A stretch of 51,561 nucleotides of DNA from Pseudomonadota bacterium (lineage in GTDB: Bacteria; Pseudomonadota; Alphaproteobacteria; Rhizobiales; Rhizobiaceae), in NCBI GenBank assembly GCA_020161665.1, contig JAIUPA010000008.1:1-51561 (forward strand), in the 5' to 3' direction. A program made the translations under genes and the position numbers. Below are positions 17,634-26,949 of the stretch, piece after piece. Positions within the stretch are counted from its first letter, which is position 1. Every line of letters starts with the position of its first letter. The notes below the pieces were generated by a model that worked only from the letters and a program-made list of their open reading frames with translations, searched no databases and had not been told where the DNA came from.

Positions 17634-17737
17634 TAGAGCATTTCAGCCTTTTACAGAAACGCTTAAATGCTCTATCTCTTTGTTTTTACGCAATTTCGGA
17701 CGGAAAACCGCTTCGCACTTTTCCTGGAATTGCTCTA
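17634..17737. repeat. 104-bp element with TAGAGCA/TGCTCTA ends
   Basis: Starts TAGAGCATTT and ends AATTGCTCTA, so the ends are inverted copies. The inner boundary also reads AAATGCTCTA (about 17665-17674). The right part (17690-17737) is a diverged relative of the 43-nt units at 1496-1596, with GCAATTTCGG and CCTGGAATTGC at its ends. A lone TAGAGCATT also occurs right after the csaA-like stop. This looks like a small non-coding mobile-type repeat; no transposase is near. Confidence 0.65.
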
Positions 17738-17757
17738 GGTTGCCCTTGCGGCTTGAT

Positions 17758-17806
17758 CCCTCGCCCCGTTTACGGGGAGAGGGTGGCGGCAGCCGGGTGA
17801 GGGGCG
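17758..17806. repeat. Dispersed repeat, inverted relative to 17581-17630
   Basis: Starts CCCTCGCCCC, contains the arms CCCCGT and ACGGGG, and ends GGTGAGGGG. It lies about 30 bases after the histidine kinase stop codon. Confidence 0.7.
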
Positions 17807-17839
17807 AATCGTCTGTCGCGAATTGAAGGCAGGACCGTC

Positions 17840-19258
17840 TCACGCCGGAAGGCGAACGACGGTGCGCAGGCCGCCCATGGGACTGTCGTCCAGCGTAATG
17901 TCGCCGCCATGGCTGCGGGCAATATCACGGGCAATGGCAAGGCCGAGGCCTGTTCCCGACGTATCGAGGTTGCGGGCCTCATCCAGCCGGAAAAAGGGTT
18001 TGAACACATCCTCACGGGATTGCTCGGGAATGCCCGGTCCGTTGTCGTCTACCGTCACGGTCAGCCAACGGTGGCCGTGCACGGCGCGAATGCGGATCTT
18101 GTCGGCATAGCGCTGGCTGTTCGAGACAATGTTGCTCATCAGGCGGGAGAAGGCATTGGGGCGCACATAGATGCGCTCATCGCCTTCCAGCGTCCAGTCC
18201 AGCGGGCAGCCGCTCATGGCGCAATCGGTCTTCAGCTTTTCGAGGAAAACCGCAAGGTCCAGCTGGCCGACATCTTCCTCGGCCTCGGAGCGGGCGAAGG
18301 CGAGATAACCTTCCAGCATGGCCTGCATGTCGTCCACATCCTTGTCCATGCCGCTGATTTCCGGCAGGTCGCCCGCCAGCGCCAATTGCAGCTTGAAGCG
18401 GGTGAGGATGGTGCGCAGGTCGTGGCTGACACCGGCCAGCATGGCGGTGCGTTGTTCCATCTGGCGCTCGATGCGTTCACGCATGATGAGGAAGGCAAGG
18501 CCCGCCTTGCGGATTTCGGCGGCGCCACGCGGCTGGAAGGGCTGGGCCGGTTTCTGCCCTTTGCCGAAACTTTCCGCCGCCTTGGTCAGCGCCAGAATGG
18601 GGCGGATCTGGCCACGCAGGAACAGGATGGCGATGAAGATCAGAACGAGCGACGAGCCGCCCATCCAGGCCAGGAAGATATGCGTGTTTGACGCATAGGT
18701 CTGGCTGCGACGGGCGAGCACGCGCAGAACCCGATCATCGAGGCGGATGCGGATTTCCACAAGGCGGCTATCGCCCACCGTATCGATCCAGAACGGGAGG
18801 CGGATTTGTCGGGTGATCTCGTCGGCCAGAATGCCATCGAGAATTTCGAAGAAGGGTTTCGGGCGCGGCGGCGGCAGTTCGTCGCCGGGTTCGATGGAGA
18901 CGGCAAGGTCAAGCCGCTCACGAGCAATGCGGATGATCTCGTCCGCTTGATTGGTGTCGGGAAAGGTTTCGACCAGTTCGATGATCGAGGCGATGTCGCG
19001 GGTCAGGGCTTCCGACAGGCGGCGGGTCACAAGCTGCCAGTGGCGCTCCATGAAGACGAAAACTACCAACATCTGCAACAGCAGCATGGGCATGATGATG
19101 ATGAGCACAGAGCGGATGAACAGGCCGCGCGGCAGGTGCTGATGCAGGAAGCGACCCGGCAGGCGCAGCACATGCCAGGGAATGATCGCATTGGCCCGCT
19201 TCCAGGCGCTCTTCAAGCCGTTCAGGAGTTCCACGCTGGTCCTGTCTTGTTCTGTCAC
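17840..19258 (-). CDS. EnvZ-like sensor histidine kinase
   Basis: A 472-residue inner-membrane kinase. Membrane segment at about 48-70, a periplasmic loop of about 120 residues, a second membrane segment at about 195-215, HAMP, then the phosphoacceptor helix with GVSHDLRTILTRFKLQL (His279). The ATPase domain has an N-box reading NIVSNSQRYA, then DNGPGIP and GTGLGLAIA. Its layout is EnvZ/PetS-like. The start is a GTG at 19258 with AGGACCAGC about ten bases upstream. It lies 167 bases downstream of the OmpR-type regulator and is very probably its partner. The signal is unknown. Confidence 0.92.
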   Translation of the reverse strand: MTEQDRTSVELLNGLKSAWKRANAIIPWHVLRLPGRFLHQHLPRGLFIRSVLIIIMPMLLLQMLVVFVFMERHWQLVTRRLSEALTRDIASIIELVETFPDTNQADEIIRIARERLDLAVSIEPGDELPPPRPKPFFEILDGILADEITRQIRLPFWIDTVGDSRLVEIRIRLDDRVLRVLARRSQTYASNTHIFLAWMGGSSLVLIFIAILFLRGQIRPILALTKAAESFGKGQKPAQPFQPRGAAEIRKAGLAFLIMRERIERQMEQRTAMLAGVSHDLRTILTRFKLQLALAGDLPEISGMDKDVDDMQAMLEGYLAFARSEAEEDVGQLDLAVFLEKLKTDCAMSGCPLDWTLEGDERIYVRPNAFSRLMSNIVSNSQRYADKIRIRAVHGHRWLTVTVDDNGPGIPEQSREDVFKPFFRLDEARNLDTSGTGLGLAIARDIARSHGGDITLDDSPMGGLRTVVRLPA

Positions 19259-19425
19259 GTCAACACATGCGCCGCATGGTGTGTCTATTCAAGGGCAATG
19301 CGCATTCCCATTGTCTGCGAAAGTGATTCAAGTGCCTGCCAATGTGATTCAAGCGCAGGCGGCAAGTCGTTGAATTGGAATCTTATTTCCAGAAAAGCCG
19401 CAAGGTGCCGTGTGCGGGTGGTGCA

Positions 19426-20130
19426 TTAGTCCATATTCAGGCGATAGCCGATACCGCGCACGGTCTGCAGCCAGGCCGGATTGCCCGGATCATCTTCGAT
19501 CTTGCGGCGCAGGCGGTTGATCTGCACATCGATGGTGCGCTCGCCCACCTCGGATTCATCGCCGATCAATTCGTGGCGGGGGATGGTGTCGCCCGCCTTC
19601 AGCGCAAACAGCACCATGATTTCCTGTTCGCGATCCGTCAGGCGAATGACCTCAGCGCCACGCCGCAATTCCTTGCGGGCAATGGAAAAGGTGAACGGCC
19701 CGAAGATCACCTGATCGATCTTTGGCGCATTGGCGGGCATGAAACGGCGCAGGATATTGTTGATGCGCAGCACCAGTTCGCGCGGGTCGAACGGCTTTGA
19801 GAGATAGTCTTCGGCACCGGCCTCAAGACCCGCGATACGGGCGTCGGCTTCGGAGCGGGCGGTCAGCAGAATGACGGGGAGAGTGCCGCGGCTTTCCTTC
19901 AGCGATTCCGTCAGCGACAGGCCGCTTTCGCCCGGCATCATGATGTCGAGGATCATCAGGTCGAAGTGCAAGCTTTCCAGCTTGCGGCGCGCTTCGGCGG
20001 CATCGGCTGCGACGGTGACGCGAAAGCCCTGATCCATCAGGTAGCGGTTCAGGAGGCCTCGAATGCGCGTGTCGTCATCGACCACGAGCAGGTGGGCGGC
20101 ATCGTCGGTGGGTATGGCTTTAGCGATCAT
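19426..20130 (-). CDS. petR: OmpR-family response regulator, PetR-like
   Basis: A 234-residue two-component response regulator. The receiver domain has acidic VVDDD, the phosphoacceptor Asp62 in ILDIMMPG, and the conserved Lys in LSKPFDP. A winged-helix OmpR domain follows (LTDREQEIM, then GERTIDVQINRLRRKIE and GIGYRL). The MarR gene directly upstream and the kinase downstream match the petP-petR arrangement known from Rhodobacter, where PetR is linked to cytochrome bc1 expression. The gene symbol rests on this order and on how relatives are annotated; targets here are not shown. The ATG at 20130 is 25 bases after the MarR stop. Confidence 0.85.
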   Translation of the reverse strand: MIAKAIPTDDAAHLLVVDDDTRIRGLLNRYLMDQGFRVTVAADAAEARRKLESLHFDLMILDIMMPGESGLSLTESLKESRGTLPVILLTARSEADARIAGLEAGAEDYLSKPFDPRELVLRINNILRRFMPANAPKIDQVIFGPFTFSIARKELRRGAEVIRLTDREQEIMVLFALKAGDTIPRHELIGDESEVGERTIDVQINRLRRKIEDDPGNPAWLQTVRGIGYRLNMD

Positions 20131-20155
20131 GCCCGGTCCCTTGCCCGTTTCTCAC

Positions 20156-20647
20156 TCAGCTTTTCTGGCGCATTCCGGTGAGGAAGCGGCGTATCGTTTC
20201 CTTTTCCGCAGCACTCATGCCCTTCGTGGCGGCGGCGATGCGGCGCGATTGCGGGTCCGACAGCGCCAGCGCCAGTTCGCGTCCCGAAAGTGTCGGGTAG
20301 AGGCGGCGCTGGCGGCGGTCTTCCGGCCCGGCCATCTGGCGAATATAGCCGCCGTCGATCAATTGCTTCAGAACGCGGGCAAGGCTCTGCTTGGTGATCT
20401 GCAGAATATCAAGCAGGTCGGCCACTGTCATGCCCGGCTGGCGGCACACGAAATAGACGACGCGGTGATGGGCCCGGCCCATATCCAGCTGTTCGAGGAT
20501 CGCATCGGGATCGGACGTGAAGTCACGATAGGCGAAGAAGAACAGTTCGATGGTTTCAAAGTCGATGCTGCTCTCCTCGACAGAGGGCAAGACGGGCTTG
20601 GTCTTGCGGGCAGTACCGTTTGCGGGCGGGGGGGTCACGCGGGTCAT
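20156..20647 (-). CDS. petP: MarR-family regulator, PetP-like
   Basis: A 163-residue winged-helix regulator. A disordered N-terminus of about 25 residues precedes the MarR fold, with VADLLDILQITKQSLARVLKQLID as the recognition region and GPEDRRQRRLYPTLSG as the wing. Such proteins usually repress nearby genes and respond to small ligands or oxidation; two Cys are not evident as a switch (only one, in VCRQPG). It is first in the run petP-petR-kinase. The start at 20647 has GAGGA directly before the ATG, so spacing is poor and translation may be weak. Symbol by arrangement with petR. Confidence 0.82.
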   Translation of the reverse strand: MTRVTPPPANGTARKTKPVLPSVEESSIDFETIELFFFAYRDFTSDPDAILEQLDMGRAHHRVVYFVCRQPGMTVADLLDILQITKQSLARVLKQLIDGGYIRQMAGPEDRRQRRLYPTLSGRELALALSDPQSRRIAAATKGMSAAEKETIRRFLTGMRQKS

Positions 20648-20816
20648 TCCTCAAATCTGGCATGTTGCCCATTCTCAAGGCAATCATGGTCTCGGCTTGG
20701 ATTAAGCGGGAAAAAATTCAACAATCAACCACTGTTTTCGTCTATGCAACGCTTGCTGCGCTGTTTTTCAGTGCAACTGGTACTAAGGCCCGCCAGCGGG
20801 CGCAGGAGAAGAGTTG

Positions 20817-21461
20817 ATGGGTAAGCTTCAGGCCGGTGTCATTCCGGTGACGCCGTTTCAGCAAAACTGCACGGTGTTTTTCGACGACGAAACCAAGGAC
20901 GGCGTGATCGTTGATCCGGGCGGGGACGTGGATGTCATCCTCAAGGTTCTGGAGCAGAACGGCATTTCGCTGAAGGCCATCTGGCTGACCCATGGCCATC
21001 TCGACCATGCCGGGGGTGCGGCGGAGCTGAAAGAGAAGCTTGGTCTCGACATTATCGGCCCGCACAAGGACGACATTCCGCTTCTGGAGCGCATCGAAAC
21101 GCAGGCCGCCAAATATGGCATTCCGGGCCTGCGCAATGTGATGCCGGACCGCTTTCTGGAAGAAGGGGAGGTCTTGTCCTTCGGCGACCATTCCTTTGAA
21201 GTTCTGCATTGCCCCGGTCATGCGCCGGGCCATGTGGTCTATTTCAACCGCGCCAACAGCCTGCTTCACGCGGGCGATGTGCTTTTCAACGGCTCGATCG
21301 GGCGCACGGACCTTCCGGGTGGCAACCACCAGCAGCTTCTCGATTCCATTCGCGACAAGGTTTTGCCGCTGGGCGACGATGTGGGCTTCCTCTGCGGCCA
21401 CGGGCCGGGCGGACGCATTGGCGATGAGCGGCGCAACAATCCCTATCTGAAGGGGCTGTGA
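20817..21461 (+). CDS. MBL-fold metallo-hydrolase, glyoxalase II-like (YcbL type)
   Basis: A 214-residue cytosolic metallo-beta-lactamase-fold hydrolase with two metal sites. The ligand motif THGHLDHAGG is at about 59-68. The second His (HCPGHAPGHVVY), the bridging Asp (LLHAGDVLFNGSIGRTDLPGG) and the last His (LCGHGPGG) are all present. The SIGRTDLPGG form marks the YcbL/type II glyoxalase group, likely hydrolysing S-lactoylglutathione or a related thioester. The ATG at 20817 has AGGAGAAG. It is divergent from petP. The substrate is inferred from the family, not visible. Confidence 0.9.
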   Translation: MGKLQAGVIPVTPFQQNCTVFFDDETKDGVIVDPGGDVDVILKVLEQNGISLKAIWLTHGHLDHAGGAAELKEKLGLDIIGPHKDDIPLLERIETQAAKYGIPGLRNVMPDRFLEEGEVLSFGDHSFEVLHCPGHAPGHVVYFNRANSLLHAGDVLFNGSIGRTDLPGGNHQQLLDSIRDKVLPLGDDVGFLCGHGPGGRIGDERRNNPYLKGL

Positions 21462-21504
21462 ACCCAAAACCTGACTTTGGCATAGATCCTTGCCAAAGCC
21501 ATTT

Positions 21505-21581
21505 CCGTCATCCTCGGGCTTGACCCGAGGATCCATCATTCAACGAAATATGGATGGTCGGGTCAGGCCCGACCATGACGG
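21505..21581. repeat. Composite REP-like palindrome pair, reversed order
   Basis: Palindromes at 21510-21532 (ATCCTCGGG with CCCGAGGAT) and 21554-21576 (ATGGTCGGG with CCCGACCAT). It is the same composite as at 44-123, but the CCTCGGG and GGTCGGG variants have swapped sides. Downstream of the MBL-fold gene. Confidence 0.8.
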
Positions 21582-21610
21582 ATGGAAAAGTGTCGTGTCC
21601 TTGAAATGAG

Positions 21611-21643
21611 AAAGGCCCCGGTTGCGAGACCGGGGCCTTTTTC
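21611..21643. terminator. Bidirectional terminator
   Basis: AAAGGCCCCGGT and ACCGGGGCCTTTTT form a long GC-rich stem with A and T tails on either side. It serves the converging MBL-fold and BA14K genes. Confidence 0.9.
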
Positions 21644-21662
21644 AATTCTCTTACGACCGGGC

Positions 21663-22133
21663 TCAACCCGCCGTGCAGAAATGGCGACCGCCATCATAGC
21701 CGACATAGGTGCCGGAATTGGCGTCGAACGTGCGGTAGCGGTTGCCGCAATAGTCGTACCAGGCCGGGGTCCACGGCTCGAGCGCCTGACGGACCGGAAC
21801 AACGCGGGACTGATAGGCACGCGGCTGGTAGGCGCGCGGTGCGCTCGGGTAATAGCCTTCGTCCTCATCATAGTAACGCGGCTGCGGCGCACGGCGATAC
21901 GGGTCGGCATCGTAGGGCTCATAGACGCGGGACGGGCGGCTGTTGCTGTCGGCAATGGCCGAACCGACGATCACGCCGGCTGCCAGGCCGATGATGCCGA
22001 GAGCCGCAGCTTCGCCGCCATTGTGATGATGGCGGTGACGGTCCCAGCCGCCTGCAGAGGCGGGCACAACGCTCGACAACACCGTGGCGCCAATGGCCAG
22101 CGACAGAACGGCGGACTTGAGCAGACGATTCAT
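21663..22133 (-). CDS. BA14K-family secreted protein
   Basis: A 156-residue exported protein. A signal peptide ends near residue 27 (VPASAGG). A His-rich patch (DRHRHHHNGG) and a hydrophobic Gly/Ala helix (GIIGLAAGVIVGSAIA) follow, then a Tyr/Pro/Arg-rich low-complexity stretch with repeats of PRAYQ. The C-terminal BA14K domain contains WYDYCGNRYRTFD, GTYVGYDG and RHFC, with two Cys that could form a disulphide. The Brucella 14-kDa member is an immunoreactive protein with reported lectin-like properties. The ATG at 22133 has GAGGAGATACCGCC upstream. No function beyond the family is claimed. Confidence 0.9.
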   Translation of the reverse strand: MNRLLKSAVLSLAIGATVLSSVVPASAGGWDRHRHHHNGGEAAALGIIGLAAGVIVGSAIADSNSRPSRVYEPYDADPYRRAPQPRYYDEDEGYYPSAPRAYQPRAYQSRVVPVRQALEPWTPAWYDYCGNRYRTFDANSGTYVGYDGGRHFCTAG

Positions 22134-22230
22134 GGCGGTATCTCCTCGAACTGGTGCGCCGACATCACTTCAGCGGGGCGCGACCTGATGATGAAAGAGT
22201 TAACGCTTGTCGTCTGAATGGAGGCTGAAC

Positions 22231-22259
22231 GAAAAAAACCCGGCACTGATGCCGGGCTT
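22231..22259 (-). terminator. Intrinsic terminator of the cold-shock gene
   Basis: CCCGGCA and TGCCGGG pair around a 4-base loop, and a seven-T run follows on the minus strand. Confidence 0.85.
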
Positions 22260-22286
22260 CAACTCGAACTGAAAGCCTTGAAAGGC

Positions 22287-22502
22287 TTAGCCGGTGATCT
22301 GCAGGTTGACGGCCTTGGGGCCTTTGCCGCGACGATCCGGTTCCGTGTCGAAGCTCACCTTCTGGTTTTCGTTGAGGCCCGGAAGACCGGAAGCCTGAAC
22401 AGCGGAGATATGTACGAAGATATCAGCGCCACCGTTGTCGGGCTTGATAAAGCCGAAGCCCTTTTCGGTATTGAAGAATTTAACAGTGCCAGTCTCGGCC
22501 AT
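22287..22502 (-). CDS. Cold-shock domain protein (CspA family)
   Basis: A 71-residue single-domain nucleic-acid-binding protein. RNP1 KGFGFIKP is at residues 14-21 and RNP2 DIFVHISAV at about 28-36. It binds single-stranded RNA and can melt structure at low temperature or in stationary phase. The ATG at 22502 has AAAGGACCTGATGC upstream. It has its own terminator. The 467-base upstream gap is more A+T-rich than its surroundings and probably gives a long leader, as in cold-regulated csp genes. Which of the several paralogues it matches cannot be told from the sequence alone. Confidence 0.95.
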   Translation of the reverse strand: MAETGTVKFFNTEKGFGFIKPDNGGADIFVHISAVQASGLPGLNENQKVSFDTEPDRRGKGPKAVNLQITG

Positions 22503-22969
22503 GCATCAGGTCCTTTTCTCTCTGCCCGGTTCCCTCGGACAGCATTGCTATTTTACCCCAACGGGCGTTTGGGCAGGCAGTTTTTGATATGTGAGGAAAG
22601 GGGCCTTTTAGTATCGCGGACTTCACTTCAAACCCCATGAGGCTGAAACTCTTTCCACCCGGAACACCATGCGTTTCCGGCGCGCACTCATTTGTAGGTC
22701 TTCCCATGCTCGCAAATTGCCCGAACATCGATAGAGTGCTGTGTTTATCGAAAATTGGCAAGCAAAAGTTTCGTCACCGATGCGCAAAAACCACAGGCGC
22801 CAAACGCATTTTTGAGTGATTTTTGCAGGAATTTTTGAAGTTTCTCGCCATGCGTGGAGGATTCAAGCCTCATTTTTTGAGAAATCGGCATGATTTTGAT
22901 AAATTGCCCGATATATCGGGATGCATGAGAAATTTCGTTTGCGCTGCGAAAGTGCCCGAATGTGCCGTC
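22503..22969. other. A+T-rich intergenic region, probable csp leader and promoter
   Basis: About 467 bases between the EamA transporter and the cold-shock gene. It contains a perfect 14-bp palindrome CCCGATATATCGGG (22907-22920). The 11-mer AAATTGCCCGA occurs at 22714 and again at 22901. No convincing gene is seen. The promoter-proximal half may be transcribed as an untranslated leader. Confidence 0.45.
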
Positions 22970-23863
22970 TCAGGCTGCTTTTTCGCGGCGTTTTCGGGTG
23001 ATTTCCGGCACGAGTTCGACAATCAGGATGGCGCCAAACATCAAGGCGCAGCCGATATAGCCGACAGATGACAGGCTTTCCTTCATGATCAGCGCGCCGA
23101 ACAGTGCGCCGAACAGGGCTTCGCTCGACAGAAAGATCGCCGCCTGTGCCGATGTGGTGTAGCGCTGGCCGATGTTTTGCAGCACGAAGGCAAGGCCGGA
23201 CGACAGCGTGCCTGCGTAGAGCAGCTCAATGATTGCACCTTGCAGAGCCCCGGGGGCGAGCGGCTCGGTCAGCGACGCCACGAACAGCGCGCCGATGGCC
23301 ACCACGCCGAACTGCACGGCAGAGAGCATTAGCGGACGCCCCGTTGCCTGCACGGCAATGCCCGCCAGCGTGATCTGCGCGGCCCAGAGCAGGGCGCTGA
23401 CGACCATCAGATTATCGCCGAAGGACAGGCGTGAAAGATCGCCACCACTCAAGAGATAGATGCCGCCAAGTGCCATGATGGCAGCGGGCCAGACAATGCG
23501 ATGGGGCGGGCGGTGCAGGACAACCAGCGATATGACCGGCACCATAATAACGTAAAGGCTCGTCAAGAAGCTGGCATTGGTGACGTTGGTCGTCAAAAGG
23601 CCGATTTGCTGGGTGGCGGCGGCCCCAAAGAGGGCAAGGCCGACGGCCAGAAATACGAGTTTCTCGCGGCCCGTCATGGGGCGGGCGGCGCGGGCGCTTT
23701 CACGCAGGGCAAAGGGCAGGACCACTGCTGTTGCGATGACGAAGCGCACGCCGACAAACCACAGCGGCCCCATCGTCTGCATGGCCGTCGTCTGGGCGAT
23801 GAAGCCACCACCCCAGATGGCGGCGGCAACGAGCAGAACGAGATTGGCCTGTACGCGGGTCAT
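22970..23863 (-). CDS. EamA-family (DMT) transporter
   Basis: A 297-residue inner-membrane protein with about ten membrane segments in two EamA repeats. The first begins NLVLLVAAAIWGGGFIAQ, the second at about FGDNLMVVSALLWAAQITLAG. Drug/metabolite transporters of this group export amino acids, their analogues or other metabolites; the substrate is not visible. It ends in a basic tail (TRKRREKAA). I chose the ATG at 23863 (MTRVQAN), which has AGGA nine bases upstream; an ATG nine bases earlier has the AGGA too close. It stands alone. Confidence 0.9.
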   Translation of the reverse strand: MTRVQANLVLLVAAAIWGGGFIAQTTAMQTMGPLWFVGVRFVIATAVVLPFALRESARAARPMTGREKLVFLAVGLALFGAAATQQIGLLTTNVTNASFLTSLYVIMVPVISLVVLHRPPHRIVWPAAIMALGGIYLLSGGDLSRLSFGDNLMVVSALLWAAQITLAGIAVQATGRPLMLSAVQFGVVAIGALFVASLTEPLAPGALQGAIIELLYAGTLSSGLAFVLQNIGQRYTTSAQAAIFLSSEALFGALFGALIMKESLSSVGYIGCALMFGAILIVELVPEITRKRREKAA

Positions 23864-24070
23864 TCCATGCATTCCTGAAGCGGGAAGAGAGTGCCGACAG
23901 GGGCGCGGTTCGGTCACAACCTCTGGGGTGGACCGGACCAATAGCAATTCGCCATCAGGCTCGCAAGGAATGGATTGTGTCAGAGACAAGTGGAGGTGGT
24001 AGGATCATGCCGGGCGGGGGGCGCTTCTGCCAGCCGCCGATCCGCCGCACTAGGCGCGGCGGACGAGGGA

Positions 24071-24217
24071 TTAAAGCCAGTGGGCGGTCAGGCCGTGCAA
24101 ACCGTCGGTGACCAGCAGGATACAGGCGACGGGCAGCGTGGAAAGCGAGACGAGAACCCACTTTTCCATGGCGGAGAAGCCGGTGGGGCGGGCTTCGGTG
24201 GCGGTCTTGTTCGTCAT
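24071..24217 (-). CDS. Small single-pass membrane protein, unknown
   Basis: A predicted 48-residue protein: a polar N-terminus (MTNKTATEARPTGF), then one membrane helix (WVLVSLSTLPVACILLVTDGL), ending HGLTAHWL. An excellent AAGGAG lies 9 bases before the ATG at 24217, which is the main support for translation. It is 28 bases downstream of another small membrane protein gene on the same strand, so the two probably form a unit. I do not recognise the family. No function is proposed. Confidence 0.6.
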   Translation of the reverse strand: MTNKTATEARPTGFSAMEKWVLVSLSTLPVACILLVTDGLHGLTAHWL

Positions 24218-24245
24218 GATGACATGCTCCTTTTCGTTCTGTTCT

Positions 24246-24509
24246 TCAGGAGCGGCCGCGATGGGCCGGGGTGCGGGCAGCGTCGGCAAAATCCGAGAGA
24301 CTGCGGCGCATCAGGGTGAACGCTGCGACGCCCATAACCACCACGCCGGTGGCGAGAAGGACGATCAGCAGATCGTGGCTGGAGACATGCGGTTCGCCGA
24401 GCGAGCGCGTCGTGGCGTAAATCAGGCCGGACCAGAGCGCGAGAGCCGAAATTGCCCACACCGTGCCGTTCTTCGACTGGCTGTTTGCGCTTGCGATCTT
24501 CTTCGTCAT
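24246..24509 (-). CDS. Small two-helix membrane protein, unknown
   Basis: A predicted 87-residue protein with two membrane helices, one at about 17-33 (VWAISALALWSGLIYAT) and one at about 47-66 (LLIVLLATGVVVMGVAAF). A Lys/Ser-rich N-terminus and an Arg-rich C-terminus (RRSLSDFADAARTPAHRGRS) suggest both ends face the cytoplasm. The ATG at 24509 has GAGGACAGAACG upstream. It is followed on the same strand by the 48-residue membrane protein. Family not recognised; possibly a modulator of another membrane complex, but there is no evidence in the window. Confidence 0.65.
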   Translation of the reverse strand: MTKKIASANSQSKNGTVWAISALALWSGLIYATTRSLGEPHVSSHDLLIVLLATGVVVMGVAAFTLMRRSLSDFADAARTPAHRGRS

Positions 24510-26116
<1,607 letters not shown>

Positions 26117-26140
26117 GCTTAAGCGCTTTTCTTTGATGGA

Positions 26141-26173
26141 AAGGCCCGTGCCACTGGCGCGGGCCTTTTTGTT
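26141..26173 (+). terminator. Intrinsic terminator of aatA
   Basis: AAGGCCCG and CGGGCCTT form an 8-bp stem around TGCCACTGGCG, then a T run. Confidence 0.85.
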
Positions 26174-26385
26174 TGTTCTGGTCCTGACAAGGTGATTCCG
26201 GCGACGCGCGCAAGTGTCTGATCACGACGTGTTTTTCGCCGCGCTGCTACGTCGCATTTGCGCTTGCCCAAAATTGAGAGGATAGTGATTTTCAAGGACG
26301 TGCTTTGCCCGTGGGGTTGTCATCGTCTCGAACCGGAGGCTTCCCGAGAGCGTGCATTGTCCTTCAACGAAAAACGGAGGAAAGC

Positions 26386-26634
26386 ATGACGAGGATCGTT
26401 TACGAAGTTGTTCCCCACGACGGGGGCTGGGCTTACCGGCAGAACGGAGCCTTTTCGGAAGCCTTCTCCAGCCATGCAGAAGCGCTGGAAGCGGCCCGCA
26501 TTGTCGCCACCGCGCAGATGAAGGCGGGGGAAGCCAAGCAGATTGTCTATCAGGATTCGAAGGGCGTCTGGCGGCGCGAGTTCGATGACGGCTCTGATCC
26601 GATCGAGACAGAGATCGAAGATCGATTCGCCTGA
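26386..26634 (+). CDS. Small DUF2188-like protein
   Basis: An 82-residue protein with the layout of DUF2188: VYEVVPHDGGWAYRQNG (strands), a helix with SSHAEALEAARIVA, and a strand QIVYQDSKGVWRREF. The C-terminus is acidic (IETEIEDRFA). Family members are small proteins of unknown role, often stress-related by expression in rhizobia. The ATG at 26386 has an excellent ACGGAGGAAAGC. It stands alone between aatA and a repeat-rich gap. Assignment is by pattern, not search. Confidence 0.75.
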   Translation: MTRIVYEVVPHDGGWAYRQNGAFSEAFSSHAEALEAARIVATAQMKAGEAKQIVYQDSKGVWRREFDDGSDPIETEIEDRFA

Positions 26635-26730
26635 TCAATCCGGCAGGCGAGCGCCAAGAGGGGCGGGAGGCTGCCTCCAGACTGTACGGCAAAGTCTCTT
26701 ATTGCCTGTGCGGTCATCGCCAACCTCTCT

Positions 26731-26872
26731 TCCCCCTCGCCCCGCTTGCGGGGAGAGGGTTGGGGTGAGGGGGGAAGCCACGGGTAAAACTTCTACGACT
26801 ATGAATAGACGCGGTGTTTGCGCCCCTCATCCCGCTGCCGCGACCTTCTCCCCGCTTGCGGGGAGAAGGGGA
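26731..26872. repeat. Two inverted copies of the CCCCTC...GGGGAG repeat
   Basis: Copies at 26731-26775 (arms CTCTCCCC-like and GGGGAGAG) and 26822-26872 (CTTCTCCCC with GGGGAGAAG) share the core CCCCGCTTGCGGGGAGA. Same family as 17581-17630 and 17758-17806. The whole 26635-26949 gap contains these repeats and no gene that I can support. Confidence 0.75.
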
Positions 26873-26949
26873 ATTCAAGAACCGCTCTGCGATTGGAGTG
26901 GGTGAGGCTAGGCTGCCATCAACCTCCGGGCGGGAGGCCGCCCCTTTGA

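Noticed and set aside
17548..17839. Repeat-rich gap as a possible CRISPR or sRNA locus
   Set aside because: Repeats are of different families, not regularly spaced, and no spacer pattern or cas gene is near.
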